DNA of 64,000 nt, taken from assembly GCA_045638645.1 (NCBI GenBank), contig JAZUBU010000005.1:62001-126000 (forward strand), written 5' to 3'. Below are positions 7,304 through 15,876 of this stretch, one piece after another. The DNA comes from JAGCJX01 sp045638645. GTDB lineage: Bacteria > Bacteroidota > Bacteroidia > Bacteroidales > UBA932. The position numbers were made by a program, and so were the translations under genes. The notes beneath the pieces are model-generated. The model was not told the origin of the DNA and did not search any database. It saw only the letters and a list, made by a program, of their open reading frames with translations. Each line of letters opens with the position of its first letter. The stretch's first letter is position 1.

Positions 7304-8556
7304 AAAAACTAATCAGCCTGGCTCTTTTACTCGGCCTTTTCTGCTGCCAAGCAACCAAAGCGCAAGAAATCACCAAAACCGGATACAACTTCGGTCCGCT
7401 TCCGGTCGTTGCCTTCGACGCGGACAAAGGATTCCAATACGGAGCCTTGCTGAACATCTTCAACTTTGGTGATGGCTCCTACTACCCGAACTACAAAGAA
7501 AAGTGGTACATTGAGGCATCCTTCTACACCAAGGGAACCCAGTTCTTTACCTTGTCCTACGATTCCAAACACCTCATCCCCGGCGTCCGCACCTCCTTCG
7601 CGGCCACCCACATGGTAGACAAAGCCCTGGACTTCTACGGCTTCAACGGCTATGAATCGTTCTATGACTCAAGTTTGGGTACTGCGTTCTACCGGATGGA
7701 TCGTAGGGTAACCATGGCCAAAGCAGACTTTAGCGGCAATATTTGGGACAACAAACTTTTCTGGGAAGCCGGTTACTTCCTCTCCCACACCCAAGCCGGT
7801 GTCCGCGAAGAATCCGAAACCAGCCTGTTTGAAAACTACTCCAAATGGGGCTTGCTCCCCGAATCCGACATCAACGGCGGAACCACCAGCATGCTGCGCC
7901 TGGGTTTGTTATATGACACCCGCGACCGGGAAGGTGCTCCCAGCCGGGGTATCTGGGCCGAAGCCCACACCTTGCTGGCCCCGAAATTCCTTGGGGGAAC
8001 TCAAGCAGAATCCTTCTACCGCTATGCCATTACCTTCCGTCACTACCTGCCTTTGTACAACGATCAGGTTGTGTTCGCCTACCGTTTGAACTACCAGGGA
8101 ACCTTTGGCAACTATGCTCCCTACTACGACTTGCCCTTCCTCTCTGTCTTTGGAGAAGGCTTCAACCGCGATGCCGTTGGAGGATATCGGACCGTACGGG
8201 GTATGCTGCGCAACCGGGTTCAAGGTCTGGACGTAGCCTTCTTCAACGCAGAACTGCGCTACCGCTTTGTGGAATTCCAACTTTGGAACCAAAACATTGC
8301 CTTTGGCGTGAATGCATTCTGCGACGGAGGTATGACCGTCCGCAAATTGGAGGTAACACCGAACGAGGCATACCGGGCCGAATACGAGGCATACCGGGCC
8401 TTGGGATCTGCAAACGACCGATTGCACCTCACCGCAGGAGCGGGTCTGCGTTTCATCATGAACCAGAATTTTATTGTGGCATTTGAATACGGAAAACCGT
8501 TCAACAAACAAGACGGGAACGGTAGTTTCTACATCAACACAGGCTTCTTGTTCTAG
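7300..8556 (+). CDS. Omp85-superfamily outer-membrane beta-barrel protein
   Basis: A 418-residue protein with a type I signal peptide (cleavage near TKAQ, about 22). It is rich in alternating aromatic strands. Barrel hallmarks are YDTRDREGAPSRG, matching the DTRDxxxxPxxG motif of Omp85/surface-antigen barrels, and VGGYRTVRGM, matching the conserved VRGF-like motif. It ends in F, as expected for BAM-assembled barrels. No POTRA domain is visible, so this is a barrel-only member. A 21-base tandem repeat gives EAYRAEYEAYRA near residue 358. It is translationally coupled to the acyltransferase by a 4-base overlap. Function unknown; a lipid- or envelope-related role is only an inference from its neighbour. 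Confidence 0.82.
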   Translation: MKKLISLALLLGLFCCQATKAQEITKTGYNFGPLPVVAFDADKGFQYGALLNIFNFGDGSYYPNYKEKWYIEASFYTKGTQFFTLSYDSKHLIPGVRTSFAATHMVDKALDFYGFNGYESFYDSSLGTAFYRMDRRVTMAKADFSGNIWDNKLFWEAGYFLSHTQAGVREESETSLFENYSKWGLLPESDINGGTTSMLRLGLLYDTRDREGAPSRGIWAEAHTLLAPKFLGGTQAESFYRYAITFRHYLPLYNDQVVFAYRLNYQGTFGNYAPYYDLPFLSVFGEGFNRDAVGGYRTVRGMLRNRVQGLDVAFFNAELRYRFVEFQLWNQNIAFGVNAFCDGGMTVRKLEVTPNEAYRAEYEAYRALGSANDRLHLTAGAGLRFIMNQNFIVAFEYGKPFNKQDGNGSFYINTGFLF

Positions 8557-8570
8557 AGAAGCCTGGTGTT
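8536..8570. terminator. bidirectional terminator-like hairpin
   Basis: AGGCTTC (8541-8547) pairs with GAAGCCT (8558-8564), extended by AACAC (8536-8540) with GTGTT (8566-8570). It overlaps the barrel gene stop and sits between the two convergent genes. Confidence 0.65.
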
Positions 8571-8574
8571 TGCA

Positions 8575-9645
8575 TCAGAATTGACGCTCGATGGATGCCT
8601 GATGGATGAGTCGGAACAGCCGACGGACAAAATCCGCATCCAGACCCAGCTCTTCACCGTACTTCACGGCACGGTCTTCCAGATTTGCCCAGCGTTGCGG
8701 TTGCACCACGGACAGCTGGTGTTCTTTCTTGAGTTGACCGATTTGAGCAGAAATCTCCATCCGATGGGCCAGGATCTGCAACAGATCCGCATCCAACCGG
8801 TCTATCCGGGCCCGATAATCGGATAACAAGGCCTCCAACCGACTGTCCTGCACGGATGCGGACCGATGCTCCAGGCTACGCAGCAAACGTGCCAACTCGG
8901 TCGGGGTTATCTGTTGGGAGGCATCACTCAGTGCCTCCACAGGATTGAGGTGGCACTCAATCATCAAGCCATCAAAACCAATGTCTGCTGCCTGGTGTGC
9001 TATCTCACTGACAAAAGCACGATCTCCTGCAATGTGGCTCGGATCACAGAAAACAGGCAAATGCCCGATTTGATGTTTGAGTGTCATCGGAATCTGCCAG
9101 TAGGGCAGGTTCCGGTACCGAGAGGGCTCGCAAGAGGAAAATCCCCGGTGGATGACCCCTAATTTTTTGAGCCCCACTTCGGCCAACCGTTCCAGAGCTC
9201 CAATCCACAGAGCCACTTCCTGACTCATGGGGTTCTTTACCAACACAGGAAGATCAGAACCACGCAAGGCCTCTGCTATTTCCTGCACCTGGAACGGATT
9301 GGTTGTCGTCCTGGCTCCGATCCAAACAGCATCCAAGCCGGACTTCAAGACCGCTTCCACGTGGGAGGCAGAAGCAACCTCTGTCATAATTTTCATGCCG
9401 GTTTCCCGCCGGGCCTCTACCAGCCAGGGCAAAGCATCCACGCCATAACCGGCAAACGAATGGGGAGAAGTCCGGGGTTTCCACGCACCGGCACGGAACA
9501 CCTCTACTCCCAAAGCGGAAACAGCTCTTGCCACAGCCAGAACCCCCTCACGACTTTCTGCGCTACAGGGTCCCGAAATAACAACAGGTCTTTTCCCCGA
9601 AGAGAAAAGACCCCATTCTTCCAAAGGCAAGAGTGTTGAAATCAT
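8575..9645 (-). CDS. bifunctional 3-deoxy-7-phosphoheptulonate synthase / chorismate mutase
   Basis: A 356-residue two-domain enzyme. Residues 1 to about 265 are a DAHP synthase of the short type I-beta class: VVISGPCSAESREG, FRAGAWKPRTSPHSFAGYG, GARTTTNPFQVQEIAEALRG and PVFCDPSHIAGDR. It condenses PEP with erythrose 4-phosphate. Residues about 268-356 are an AroQ-type helical chorismate mutase (YRARIDRLDADLLQILAHRMEI), giving prephenate. The fusion suggests feedback control of the synthase through the mutase domain, as known for such fusions elsewhere. Its ATG overlaps the frr stop by one base (TGATG), so it is coupled to frr in a pyrH-frr-aro operon. Confidence 0.93.
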   Translation of the reverse strand: MISTLLPLEEWGLFSSGKRPVVISGPCSAESREGVLAVARAVSALGVEVFRAGAWKPRTSPHSFAGYGVDALPWLVEARRETGMKIMTEVASASHVEAVLKSGLDAVWIGARTTTNPFQVQEIAEALRGSDLPVLVKNPMSQEVALWIGALERLAEVGLKKLGVIHRGFSSCEPSRYRNLPYWQIPMTLKHQIGHLPVFCDPSHIAGDRAFVSEIAHQAADIGFDGLMIECHLNPVEALSDASQQITPTELARLLRSLEHRSASVQDSRLEALLSDYRARIDRLDADLLQILAHRMEISAQIGQLKKEHQLSVVQPQRWANLEDRAVKYGEELGLDADFVRRLFRLIHQASIERQF

Positions 9646-10208
9646 CAGACAGTCAGAATTTCTTTCTCCTTCGCAGCCAACAATTCATCCACCTTCTTGT
9701 TGAATGCGTCCACATCTTTTTGGATCAAGCCTTCTGAATCCTTAACCATGTCTTCCGGCATACCTTCTTTTTGGGCTTTCTTCAAGGCCTCAATACCGTC
9801 ACGGCGGGCATTACGGATACTGATTTTCGCGTTTTCACCGGCAGCCTTTGATTTTTTCACCAGCTCCTTACGACGGTCTTCTGTCAACGGGGGAATGTTG
9901 ATACGGATGTGTTCACCGTTGTTTTGGGGAGTAAAGCCCAAGTTTGCATCCATGATGGCCTTTTCAATGGTCGGAATCAAACTCTTTTCCCAAGGTTGGA
10001 TCAACATGGTCTTCGCGTCCGGAACGTTGATGCTCGCCACTTGGTTCAACGGAGTCGGTGATCCGTAGTAGTTTACCATCACACCATTGAAAACAGAAGG
10101 ATTTGCCTTACCGGCACGATACGTTTTCAAATCTTCTTCCAGAAACATAACGGCGCTTTCCATCTTTTCATTCGCCGCACTGATGATTGACTTAGATTTC
10201 TCTATCAT
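9645..10208 (-). CDS. frr: ribosome recycling factor
   Basis: A 187-residue protein of normal length that splits post-termination ribosomes together with EF-G. Seen: the family core YRAGKANPSVFNGVMVNYYGSPTPLNQVA, IPPLTEDRRKELVKKSK, and the long helical region with NARRDGIEALKKAQ. It lies 19 bases downstream of pyrH, the usual order in most bacteria, and overlaps the DAHP synthase gene by one base at its 3' end. Confidence 0.98.
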   Translation of the reverse strand: MIEKSKSIISAANEKMESAVMFLEEDLKTYRAGKANPSVFNGVMVNYYGSPTPLNQVASINVPDAKTMLIQPWEKSLIPTIEKAIMDANLGFTPQNNGEHIRINIPPLTEDRRKELVKKSKAAGENAKISIRNARRDGIEALKKAQKEGMPEDMVKDSEGLIQKDVDAFNKKVDELLAAKEKEILTV

Positions 10209-10227
10209 AGCTCAATGATTTTAATTC

Positions 10228-10938
10228 TTATTTATCTGATACTAATGTGCCTACCTGTTCTCCGTTTGCCAACCGTTGCAGATTGCCGGTGCGGTTCATG
10301 TCAAAGACGATGATGTCCATTCCATTTTCCTGACAAAGTGCAAAGGCCGTTGCATCCATGATTTTCAGTTGGTCTGCCAAAGCCTTGCCGTACGTCAGAC
10401 GGTCGTATTTGGTTGCCGTCGGATCCTTTTCCGGGTCTGCCGTGTACACGCCATCCACGCGGGTTCCCTTCAGCAACACATCCGCACCGATCTCGCAAGC
10501 ACGCAACGCCGCAGCCGAATCGGTGGTGAAAAACGGATTGCCCGTACCTCCGGCAATGATGGCTACCCCACCCTGCTGCATAAAGGCTACCGCCCGATCG
10601 CGCTCGTAATAACGGGCCATCGGCTCCATCGGTGTCGAGGTAAAGACTTCGGCTTCGACACCGGCACTGCGGATACCCATGGACAGCGCAATGCTGTTGA
10701 TTACGGTTGCCAACATCCCCATCTGATCTCCATGCACACGATCAAAACCTTTGCCTACTCCGGAGAGTCCACGGAAAATATTGCCGCCACCAATCACAAT
10801 GGCAACCTGAATTCCACTGCGTGCCAATCCGGCAATCTGTTGGGAATATTCCGCCAGTACCTCTTCGTTGATACCGCGGCCCGTACCTCCACCAAGGCTC
10901 TCGCCACTGAGTTTGAGTAAGATTCTTTCGTATTTCAT
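10228..10938 (-). CDS. pyrH: uridylate kinase (UMP kinase)
   Basis: A 236-residue amino-acid-kinase-fold enzyme phosphorylating UMP to UDP. Seen: MKYERILLKLSGESLGG at the N-terminus, VIGGGNIFRGL, DQMGMLATVINS, and the nucleotide-binding stretch DPEKDPTATKYDRLTY. An in-frame upstream ATG at 10980 would add 14 residues with a lysine run (KKKKQHP). That segment overlaps the promoter box at 10968-10975, so I use the ATG at 10938, which matches the family N-terminus. Confidence 0.97.
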   Translation of the reverse strand: MKYERILLKLSGESLGGGTGRGINEEVLAEYSQQIAGLARSGIQVAIVIGGGNIFRGLSGVGKGFDRVHGDQMGMLATVINSIALSMGIRSAGVEAEVFTSTPMEPMARYYERDRAVAFMQQGGVAIIAGGTGNPFFTTDSAAALRACEIGADVLLKGTRVDGVYTADPEKDPTATKYDRLTYGKALADQLKIMDATAFALCQENGMDIIVFDMNRTGNLQRLANGEQVGTLVSDK

Positions 10939-10967
10939 AGGATGTTGTTTTTTCTTTTTGACAAAAA

Positions 10968-10975
10968 CAAAAGTA
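10968..10975 (-). promoter_or_regulatory. pyrH-frr-DAHP synthase promoter, -7 box TACTTTTG
   Basis: TAnnTTTG match on the minus strand, about 30 bases before the pyrH ATG at 10938. It supports the downstream start for pyrH. Confidence 0.6.
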
Positions 10976-11007
10976 GCCAAATATTATGAAAATCGCAAGT
11001 AAGATTC

Positions 11008-11015
11008 TATCTTTG
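11008..11015 (+). promoter_or_regulatory. sdhC promoter, -7 box TATCTTTG
   Basis: Perfect TAnnTTTG, giving a leader of about 35 nucleotides before the ATG at 11057. A GTG at 11030 in the same frame lies in this leader. Confidence 0.72.
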
Positions 11016-11056
11016 CACTACGTTTAACGGTGAAACAAATTATTAACAAAAAAAAT

Positions 11057-11746
11057 ATGGCAAACATTTTTACCTCTTCCATCGGAAAGAAGCTCATTAT
11101 GAGCATCTCTGGTCTTTTCCTGGTAATTTTCCTGCTCCTGCACGCAGTGATCAACTCGTTGTCACTCATCAGTGACGAAGCTTTCCAAGCCGGTTGCGAT
11201 TTCATGTCTCTCCCGATCATCACCGTTATGGTCCCGGTATTGGCTTTGGGCTTCATTATTCACATTGTTTACGCATTCTACCTGTCTGCAACCAACTTGA
11301 AGGCTCGTGGAAACCAACGCTACGCAGTAGCTCACAAAGGAGAATCCAGCTCATGGGCATCGAAGAACATGCTCGTTTTGGGTATCATCGTTCTCGGAGT
11401 ACTTGCTTTCCACTTGACCCACTTCTGGGCTGACATGCAACTCCTCCACTTCCAAGGCGAACACCAAATGGACCCGAACTTCTTGATGGACCGTACCTTT
11501 GGAAACTTGTTTGTAACCATCATCTACTTGGTATGGTTTGCTGCTTTGTGGTTCCACTTGACTCACGGTTTCTGGAGCGCATTCCAAACCCTCGGTTTGA
11601 ACAACAACATTTGGATCAAACGCTGGAAAATTGCTGCCTACATCTTCGCAACCATCATCTGCGGTTTGTTCGCAGCCGTAGCAATCGTTGCTTACATCAA
11701 CTCAGGTGCCGCTCCTGTAGAATTCGGTTGTGGCCACGCCCACTAG
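11057..11746 (+). CDS. sdhC: succinate dehydrogenase / fumarate reductase cytochrome b subunit
   Basis: A 229-residue membrane protein with five hydrophobic helices. It begins MANIFTSSIGKKLIMSISGLFLVIFLLLHAV, the standard start of the Bacteroidetes diheme cytochrome b558 subunit. Histidines in the helices (LLLHAVIN, IIHIVYAF, HLTHFW, WFHLTHGFW) are candidate heme ligands. It anchors the flavoprotein and iron-sulfur subunits and passes electrons between menaquinone and succinate/fumarate. A GTG at 11030 in frame is an unlikely start. Oddity: sdhA and sdhB, which normally follow at once, are absent. A strong terminator and convergent hemW come next. Codon use (many TTG leucines) suggests high expression. 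Confidence 0.93.
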   Translation: MANIFTSSIGKKLIMSISGLFLVIFLLLHAVINSLSLISDEAFQAGCDFMSLPIITVMVPVLALGFIIHIVYAFYLSATNLKARGNQRYAVAHKGESSSWASKNMLVLGIIVLGVLAFHLTHFWADMQLLHFQGEHQMDPNFLMDRTFGNLFVTIIYLVWFAALWFHLTHGFWSAFQTLGLNNNIWIKRWKIAAYIFATIICGLFAAVAIVAYINSGAAPVEFGCGHAH

Positions 11747-12876
11747 TCCAGCATCAATTGACAGACAATACCGTCGGAAACAAAGAGTTTTTCCGACGGT
11801 ATTTTTATGCATCCATCGGAGGAGGCGATCAAATCACCCTGACGGATCAGACGTTCTATTACGGGTGAAATTTCGTTATACAAAATGGGATCCAAGACAG
11901 AGGAACGGAAGCCTTCGACACATCGAAGACCCAACATAACTTGTTCATTGAAGGCTTCGCGATCGGTCAGAATTTCACGCACCACGCCTCGGCCTTGGGC
12001 ATAGGCATCCACATCGTCGGGATTCCACCAACGGCAGTTCCCATCAAACGAATGGGCCGCAGGTCCCAAACCCAGATACCGCTCCCGCAACCAATAGGAA
12101 CGGTTATGAACCGCATAAAAGCCCGGCTTGGCAAAATTGGAGATCTCATATTGATCGTATCCTGCCTCACTGAGGCGCTTCTGCAACAACGCATATTCCC
12201 GGGCGGACCACTCTTCATCCAACTCACGCACCTTCCCCATCCGAACCCATTGCGCCAATTTACTACCCGGTTCAATGCTCAACTGATAGGCTGAAATATG
12301 CTCAGGTGACAAGGCTATCATCTGCGACAAATCTTCGTCCCAGGCCGAAAGCACGTCTGCACCGACAGCGGACTCATAGCCAAAAATCAAATCCAGACTG
12401 ATGTTCTGAAAACCTGCACGACGAAGATCCCGGTACGCTTGAACGGCCTGTTCGGCCGTATGCCGTCTTCCCATCCATCGCAGCACCTCCGGATGGAACG
12501 ACTGCACCCCCATGCTGATCCGGGAAACTCCCAAAGACCGCCAAAAAAGGGCCCGCTCATAAGAAACGTCGTCAGGATTCACCTCCATCGTCACTTCCCG
12601 GAGCGAATCAAACGACACCCCATGAGGACGCAGAAAAACCGTATCCACACAGGAGAAGAGCCGTTGCAACTCATCGGGGGACAACAAAGACGGAGTTCCC
12701 CCACCCAGGTACAGGGTTGTCGGGGGAACTCCGTTAAAAAATTGTGACTGGCGGCTCGCTTCGTTTTCCAAAGCTGCCAGATAAACCGGTTTCTTGCCCA
12801 ATTGCGTAATCGAGTAAAAATCGCAATAGGTACAGAACGAGGTGCAGAAAGGAACGTGTACGTAAATACCCGCCAA
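11743..12876 (-). CDS. hemW: radical SAM heme chaperone HemW (HemN-like)
   Basis: About 377 residues. The radical SAM cluster motif is CTSFCTYCDF (CxxxCxxC), preceded by AGIYVHVPFC as in all HemW/HemN proteins. LYLGGGTPSLL follows, then MGVQSFHPEVLRWMGR. This family binds heme and is now regarded as a heme chaperone; it lacks the N-terminal extension of true HemN. No ATG lies at the expected place. The TTG at 12876 places the start directly before GIYVHVPFC, just beyond the stop of the upstream gene. A longer frame begins at 12957 but overlaps that gene. Convergent 4-base overlap with sdhC; a sdhC terminator lies in its last codons. Confidence 0.9.
   Translation of the reverse strand: MAGIYVHVPFCTSFCTYCDFYSITQLGKKPVYLAALENEASRQSQFFNGVPPTTLYLGGGTPSLLSPDELQRLFSCVDTVFLRPHGVSFDSLREVTMEVNPDDVSYERALFWRSLGVSRISMGVQSFHPEVLRWMGRRHTAEQAVQAYRDLRRAGFQNISLDLIFGYESAVGADVLSAWDEDLSQMIALSPEHISAYQLSIEPGSKLAQWVRMGKVRELDEEWSAREYALLQKRLSEAGYDQYEISNFAKPGFYAVHNRSYWLRERYLGLGPAAHSFDGNCRWWNPDDVDAYAQGRGVVREILTDREAFNEQVMLGLRCVEGFRSSVLDPILYNEISPVIERLIRQGDLIASSDGCIKIPSEKLFVSDGIVCQLMLD
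11768..11806 (+). terminator. strong intrinsic terminator of sdhC
   Basis: A 13-base stem (11768-11780 pairing with 11790-11802, core CCGTCGGAAA/TTTCCGACGG) is followed by a T tract. It lies inside the 3' end of the convergent hemW coding sequence. Confidence 0.85.
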
Positions 12877-12889
12877 AACGTTACCGGTA

Positions 12890-13774
12890 TTAACGGAGCA
12901 ACAAATCAGCCGATCCCAGTTTGCCTTCCTTGGTAAAGACATCCACGGTATAGACACCCTTGACGTAGCCGGTCACGGATTGGAAGTAGATGCACACTTC
13001 TACCTCAGAACCTTGGTAATCCACTTCGCGGGATGCCGAATAAATCATCTGCTCTCCATTCATTTCAAAGATTTGTTGCTGATCGCCGGTCATCAGGATG
13101 CCATCCGGTCCCTTTACCCGAATGTAAATATCACGCAAACCACGGGTAGCGATGGAGTTTTCCACCAAGTGGAGGCAAGTACGGAATTTCGCAACCCGAC
13201 TGCTTCGGTCCGTTTCCTTGTTGGATCCGTTGATGGCCACCATCCGGACACCACGGCCTTTTACCACAGAACCTTTCTCAATTTGTTTTGCATATTCATC
13301 CGTGGTTTTGCTCAGTTTTTCGTAATCCTGTTTTGCCTTTTGAGCCTCTTTGCGGGCCGCTGCCGCATCCTTACGCAAGGCCGTGTTCAAGGTATTCAGC
13401 GAGTCAATCTGCACAATGTAATGCTTCATGATGGAGCGCAAAGTACCCAATTCCTGTTCGTACTGACGGATCTTGGCCCGGTTGGTCGCTTCGGTCTTCT
13501 TGACACGATCAATCAACTCTTCTACCTTGATGCGTTCCCGTTCCAATTGTACGTTCAAGCTGTCGTTGTCTGAAGACAACAAGGCATAATCCGACTGCAG
13601 ATCCAACATCTGTTGGGTCAATTGGTCTTTTTCAATCGTCAGATCATCAATCAAGGCACTGCGGTCAATCCAGATCCAAAGCAACAGGGCTGCCAACAAA
13701 ACAGCAACCACAGACAGAACGATGACAGTAATCTTAAAGGGATTTTTGGGGTTATTTGCAACAGTAGATTCCAT
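12890..13774 (-). CDS. coiled-coil membrane-anchored protein, function unknown
   Basis: A 294-residue protein. A cytoplasmic N-terminus is followed by one membrane helix (about 14-36, ITVIVLSVVAVLLAALLLWIWI). A long coiled coil (about 38-165) rich in Leu, Gln, Glu and Lys follows, then a C-terminal beta-rich domain (about 175-294). The layout resembles conserved hypothetical proteins of Bacteroidales; I do not recognise a named family. The TM plus periplasmic coiled coil suggests an envelope scaffold, but that is inference. It has its own promoter box at 13806-13813 and hemW follows directly. Confidence 0.75.
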   Translation of the reverse strand: MESTVANNPKNPFKITVIVLSVVAVLLAALLLWIWIDRSALIDDLTIEKDQLTQQMLDLQSDYALLSSDNDSLNVQLERERIKVEELIDRVKKTEATNRAKIRQYEQELGTLRSIMKHYIVQIDSLNTLNTALRKDAAAARKEAQKAKQDYEKLSKTTDEYAKQIEKGSVVKGRGVRMVAINGSNKETDRSSRVAKFRTCLHLVENSIATRGLRDIYIRVKGPDGILMTGDQQQIFEMNGEQMIYSASREVDYQGSEVEVCIYFQSVTGYVKGVYTVDVFTKEGKLGSADLLLR

Positions 13775-13805
13775 AATGTGTGTGATTCAATTTTACAATA
13801 AGCGA

Positions 13806-13813
13806 CAAATATA
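13806..13813 (-). promoter_or_regulatory. promoter of the coiled-coil gene and hemW, -7 box TATATTTG
   Basis: Perfect TAnnTTTG on the minus strand, about 30 bases before the ATG at 13774. Confidence 0.68.
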
Positions 13814-13896
13814 GCGACTTTCACTGCAAAAACCATACTCAGTACCATTCTTGGGATATTTGGTTCATTATTTCTTTGCTTTTGACGCATTTTTTA

Positions 13897-13904
13897 TACC
13901 TTTG
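13897..13904 (+). promoter_or_regulatory. lipoprotein gene promoter, -7 box TACCTTTG
   Basis: Perfect TAnnTTTG with an upstream TTG-containing element near 13882. Leader of about 25-40 nucleotides depending on the start used. Confidence 0.68.
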
Positions 13905-13946
13905 CTTATTTGTAATAGCCTATTAATCAACATGAAACGAAATATT

Positions 13947-15359
13947 ATGAAAAAGTTACTTTTCTTTACTATTGCAAGTCTGTCTCTCTGGGCTCTGGGC
14001 GCATGCTCTTCCGAAGACAACCAAAAGGAACCCGAGATTCCGACTTGTACCTTTGAAGTGGAATTAAACCAGGACCAAAACGACCTGAACGTACACATCA
14101 CCCCGTCTGAAGCAGAACAAACCTATGTTTTCGGTTTGATGAACCACGAGGAATTCCTGGCGCTTGGCGAAAACCCGACCGAAGGTTTTACCCAATGGAT
14201 GAACGCCCGACTGGCCGAAGAAAGTGTTCCCGAACTTTTTACGGGTCAATTTTCCCAAGCCTACAACGACCTGTTGTGGAACAAAGACTACCACTTTTAC
14301 GTAGCACAAGTTGTCAACAACGCCATCCACGGAACCCCGACCTTGATGGACCACAAAATCTACCGTGCCAGCTTGACCTTCTCTCCGGAAGGCATGTGGA
14401 TTGCACCCGCCTACCTCTCGGACAACGGTGAGTACATCGTCGGCAACTACGAAGGTTCCTTCATCTACCACCTGCCCACCGACGAAATCACCTTCGTGGA
14501 AGGCGCCTCCCTGTACGACATCACCAATGATGGTGTGGCATACGGACAAGACGAAACCATGTACCCGATGCGCTACGAAAATGGCGAACGCATCTACATG
14601 GACATGACATTCCCGAACTCAACCGAAGGCAGCATCTTCGCCGTCTCACCGGACGGATCCCTGGCCGCCGGTTACCAATTTGTTGACAGTTGGAACATCC
14701 AGCCTTTGTATTACCGCAACAACGAAGTCGTTGAACTCGAAGTTGGAAATGACATCAACGGACTCCCGGCAGAAATGGCTTGCGTGAAAGGCATTGGATC
14801 CAACGGCAACATGACCGGCTACATCCTGGACGAAAACTACATTGAAATGGGAGCCATGTGGAACAAAGACGGGGCCTACAACCTGTACATCGAGCCTTAC
14901 ATGGTTTACAACGAAAGTCTCCACCAATGGAAGACCCTCTACGGTACCATGTTCAACTTCATCTCTCCGAACGGTCGCTACATCGCTTCCTCTGTGATCG
15001 AATACAGCAATACCGGTTTGACCAACACCGTCTACGCCTACGTTTACGACACCCAGGAAGAGGAAATGTACGTCATCCGTGACGAAGCAGCCAAAGACAT
15101 GCTCCGCGTTGACTGCGTATCCAACGACGGCGTTGTCTTCCTCTCCGATGTGGATATCGCCTATTCTTCCGTACCCTACTGCTACGACGTGCATGCGCAA
15201 AAATTCTATAAGGTAGAAGACTACCTGAAAGAAAAATACGACTACCAACCGGACAGACCAGTGGTCGGTACAATTCTTGCTGTATCGGAAGATGGTAAGA
15301 CCCTCCTGGCGGGATCCATGGAAAACAATTTTACCACTATTGTATACTTTGCCAGATAG
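13947..15359 (+). CDS. lipoprotein with beta-propeller-like repeats, function unknown
   Basis: About 470 residues. The signal peptide is of type II with lipobox LGAC (cysteine about residue 20), so the protein is predicted to be anchored in the outer or inner membrane. The body has recurring motifs of the form S-x-D/N-G-x-x-x-x-G/S (SDNGEYIVG, SPDGSLAAG, SPNGRYIAS, SEDGKTLLAG). These resemble propeller blades of the TolB/WD40 or HAF-repeat type. No catalytic motif is recognised. An ATG at 13932 in frame (MKRNIMKK) is an alternative start; a far upstream frame from 13851 covers the promoter and is unlikely. Followed by a small membrane protein and a DUF2007 protein. Confidence 0.8.
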   Translation: MKKLLFFTIASLSLWALGACSSEDNQKEPEIPTCTFEVELNQDQNDLNVHITPSEAEQTYVFGLMNHEEFLALGENPTEGFTQWMNARLAEESVPELFTGQFSQAYNDLLWNKDYHFYVAQVVNNAIHGTPTLMDHKIYRASLTFSPEGMWIAPAYLSDNGEYIVGNYEGSFIYHLPTDEITFVEGASLYDITNDGVAYGQDETMYPMRYENGERIYMDMTFPNSTEGSIFAVSPDGSLAAGYQFVDSWNIQPLYYRNNEVVELEVGNDINGLPAEMACVKGIGSNGNMTGYILDENYIEMGAMWNKDGAYNLYIEPYMVYNESLHQWKTLYGTMFNFISPNGRYIASSVIEYSNTGLTNTVYAYVYDTQEEEMYVIRDEAAKDMLRVDCVSNDGVVFLSDVDIAYSSVPYCYDVHAQKFYKVEDYLKEKYDYQPDRPVVGTILAVSEDGKTLLAGSMENNFTTIVYFAR

Positions 15360-15368
15360 AACAAACCT

Positions 15369-15851
15369 ATGAAAAAATATCTGATTCGCTCCATCAAGTA
15401 CCTTTTGTGGTTCTGTGTCATCTTCTTCCTGGTGATCGTCATCCTGGTTATGACCACCGAAGGACAAAGTCTTGAAACGGTATTTGATCCCGAAGCCGGC
15501 ATGTTCCGCGCGGGTTCCTTCCCCAAAATCATGATCTTCTTCCTTGCGGTAGCCGCGATTTACCCGAGCCTGGCTTTCCAAAAGAAGGAATTGTATTTGC
15601 ACGGTTCGTTCGCGGAAAACGAAGACCTGATCCGCAAACAGCTGGAGGTATCCGGCTACGAAATGGTTTCAGAAAACCACGAAGAGATGGTGTACCGCCT
15701 GAAGAGCCGCTTTGTCCGCTTCATGCGCATGTACGAAGACCACATCACCATCACCAAGGTGGCTCCCGTGCAAATCACAGGCATGCGCAAAGACGCCCTC
15801 CGTCTGGCAAGTACCATTGAATTCCAATCCCGCAAACGGGCAGAAGAATAA
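15369..15851 (+). CDS. small membrane protein, function unknown
   Basis: A 160-residue protein with two hydrophobic helices (about 11-28, FCVIFFLVIVILVM region, and about 52-68, MIFFLAVAAIYPSLAF). A soluble C-terminal domain of about 90 residues follows, rich in charged residues. I do not recognise the family. It starts 9 bases after the lipoprotein stop and precedes the DUF2007 gene by 25 bases, so the three probably form one transcript. Confidence 0.7.
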   Translation: MKKYLIRSIKYLLWFCVIFFLVIVILVMTTEGQSLETVFDPEAGMFRAGSFPKIMIFFLAVAAIYPSLAFQKKELYLHGSFAENEDLIRKQLEVSGYEMVSENHEEMVYRLKSRFVRFMRMYEDHITITKVAPVQITGMRKDALRLASTIEFQSRKRAEE

Positions 15852-15876
15852 ATTTATAGCACAAATTTACAACACT

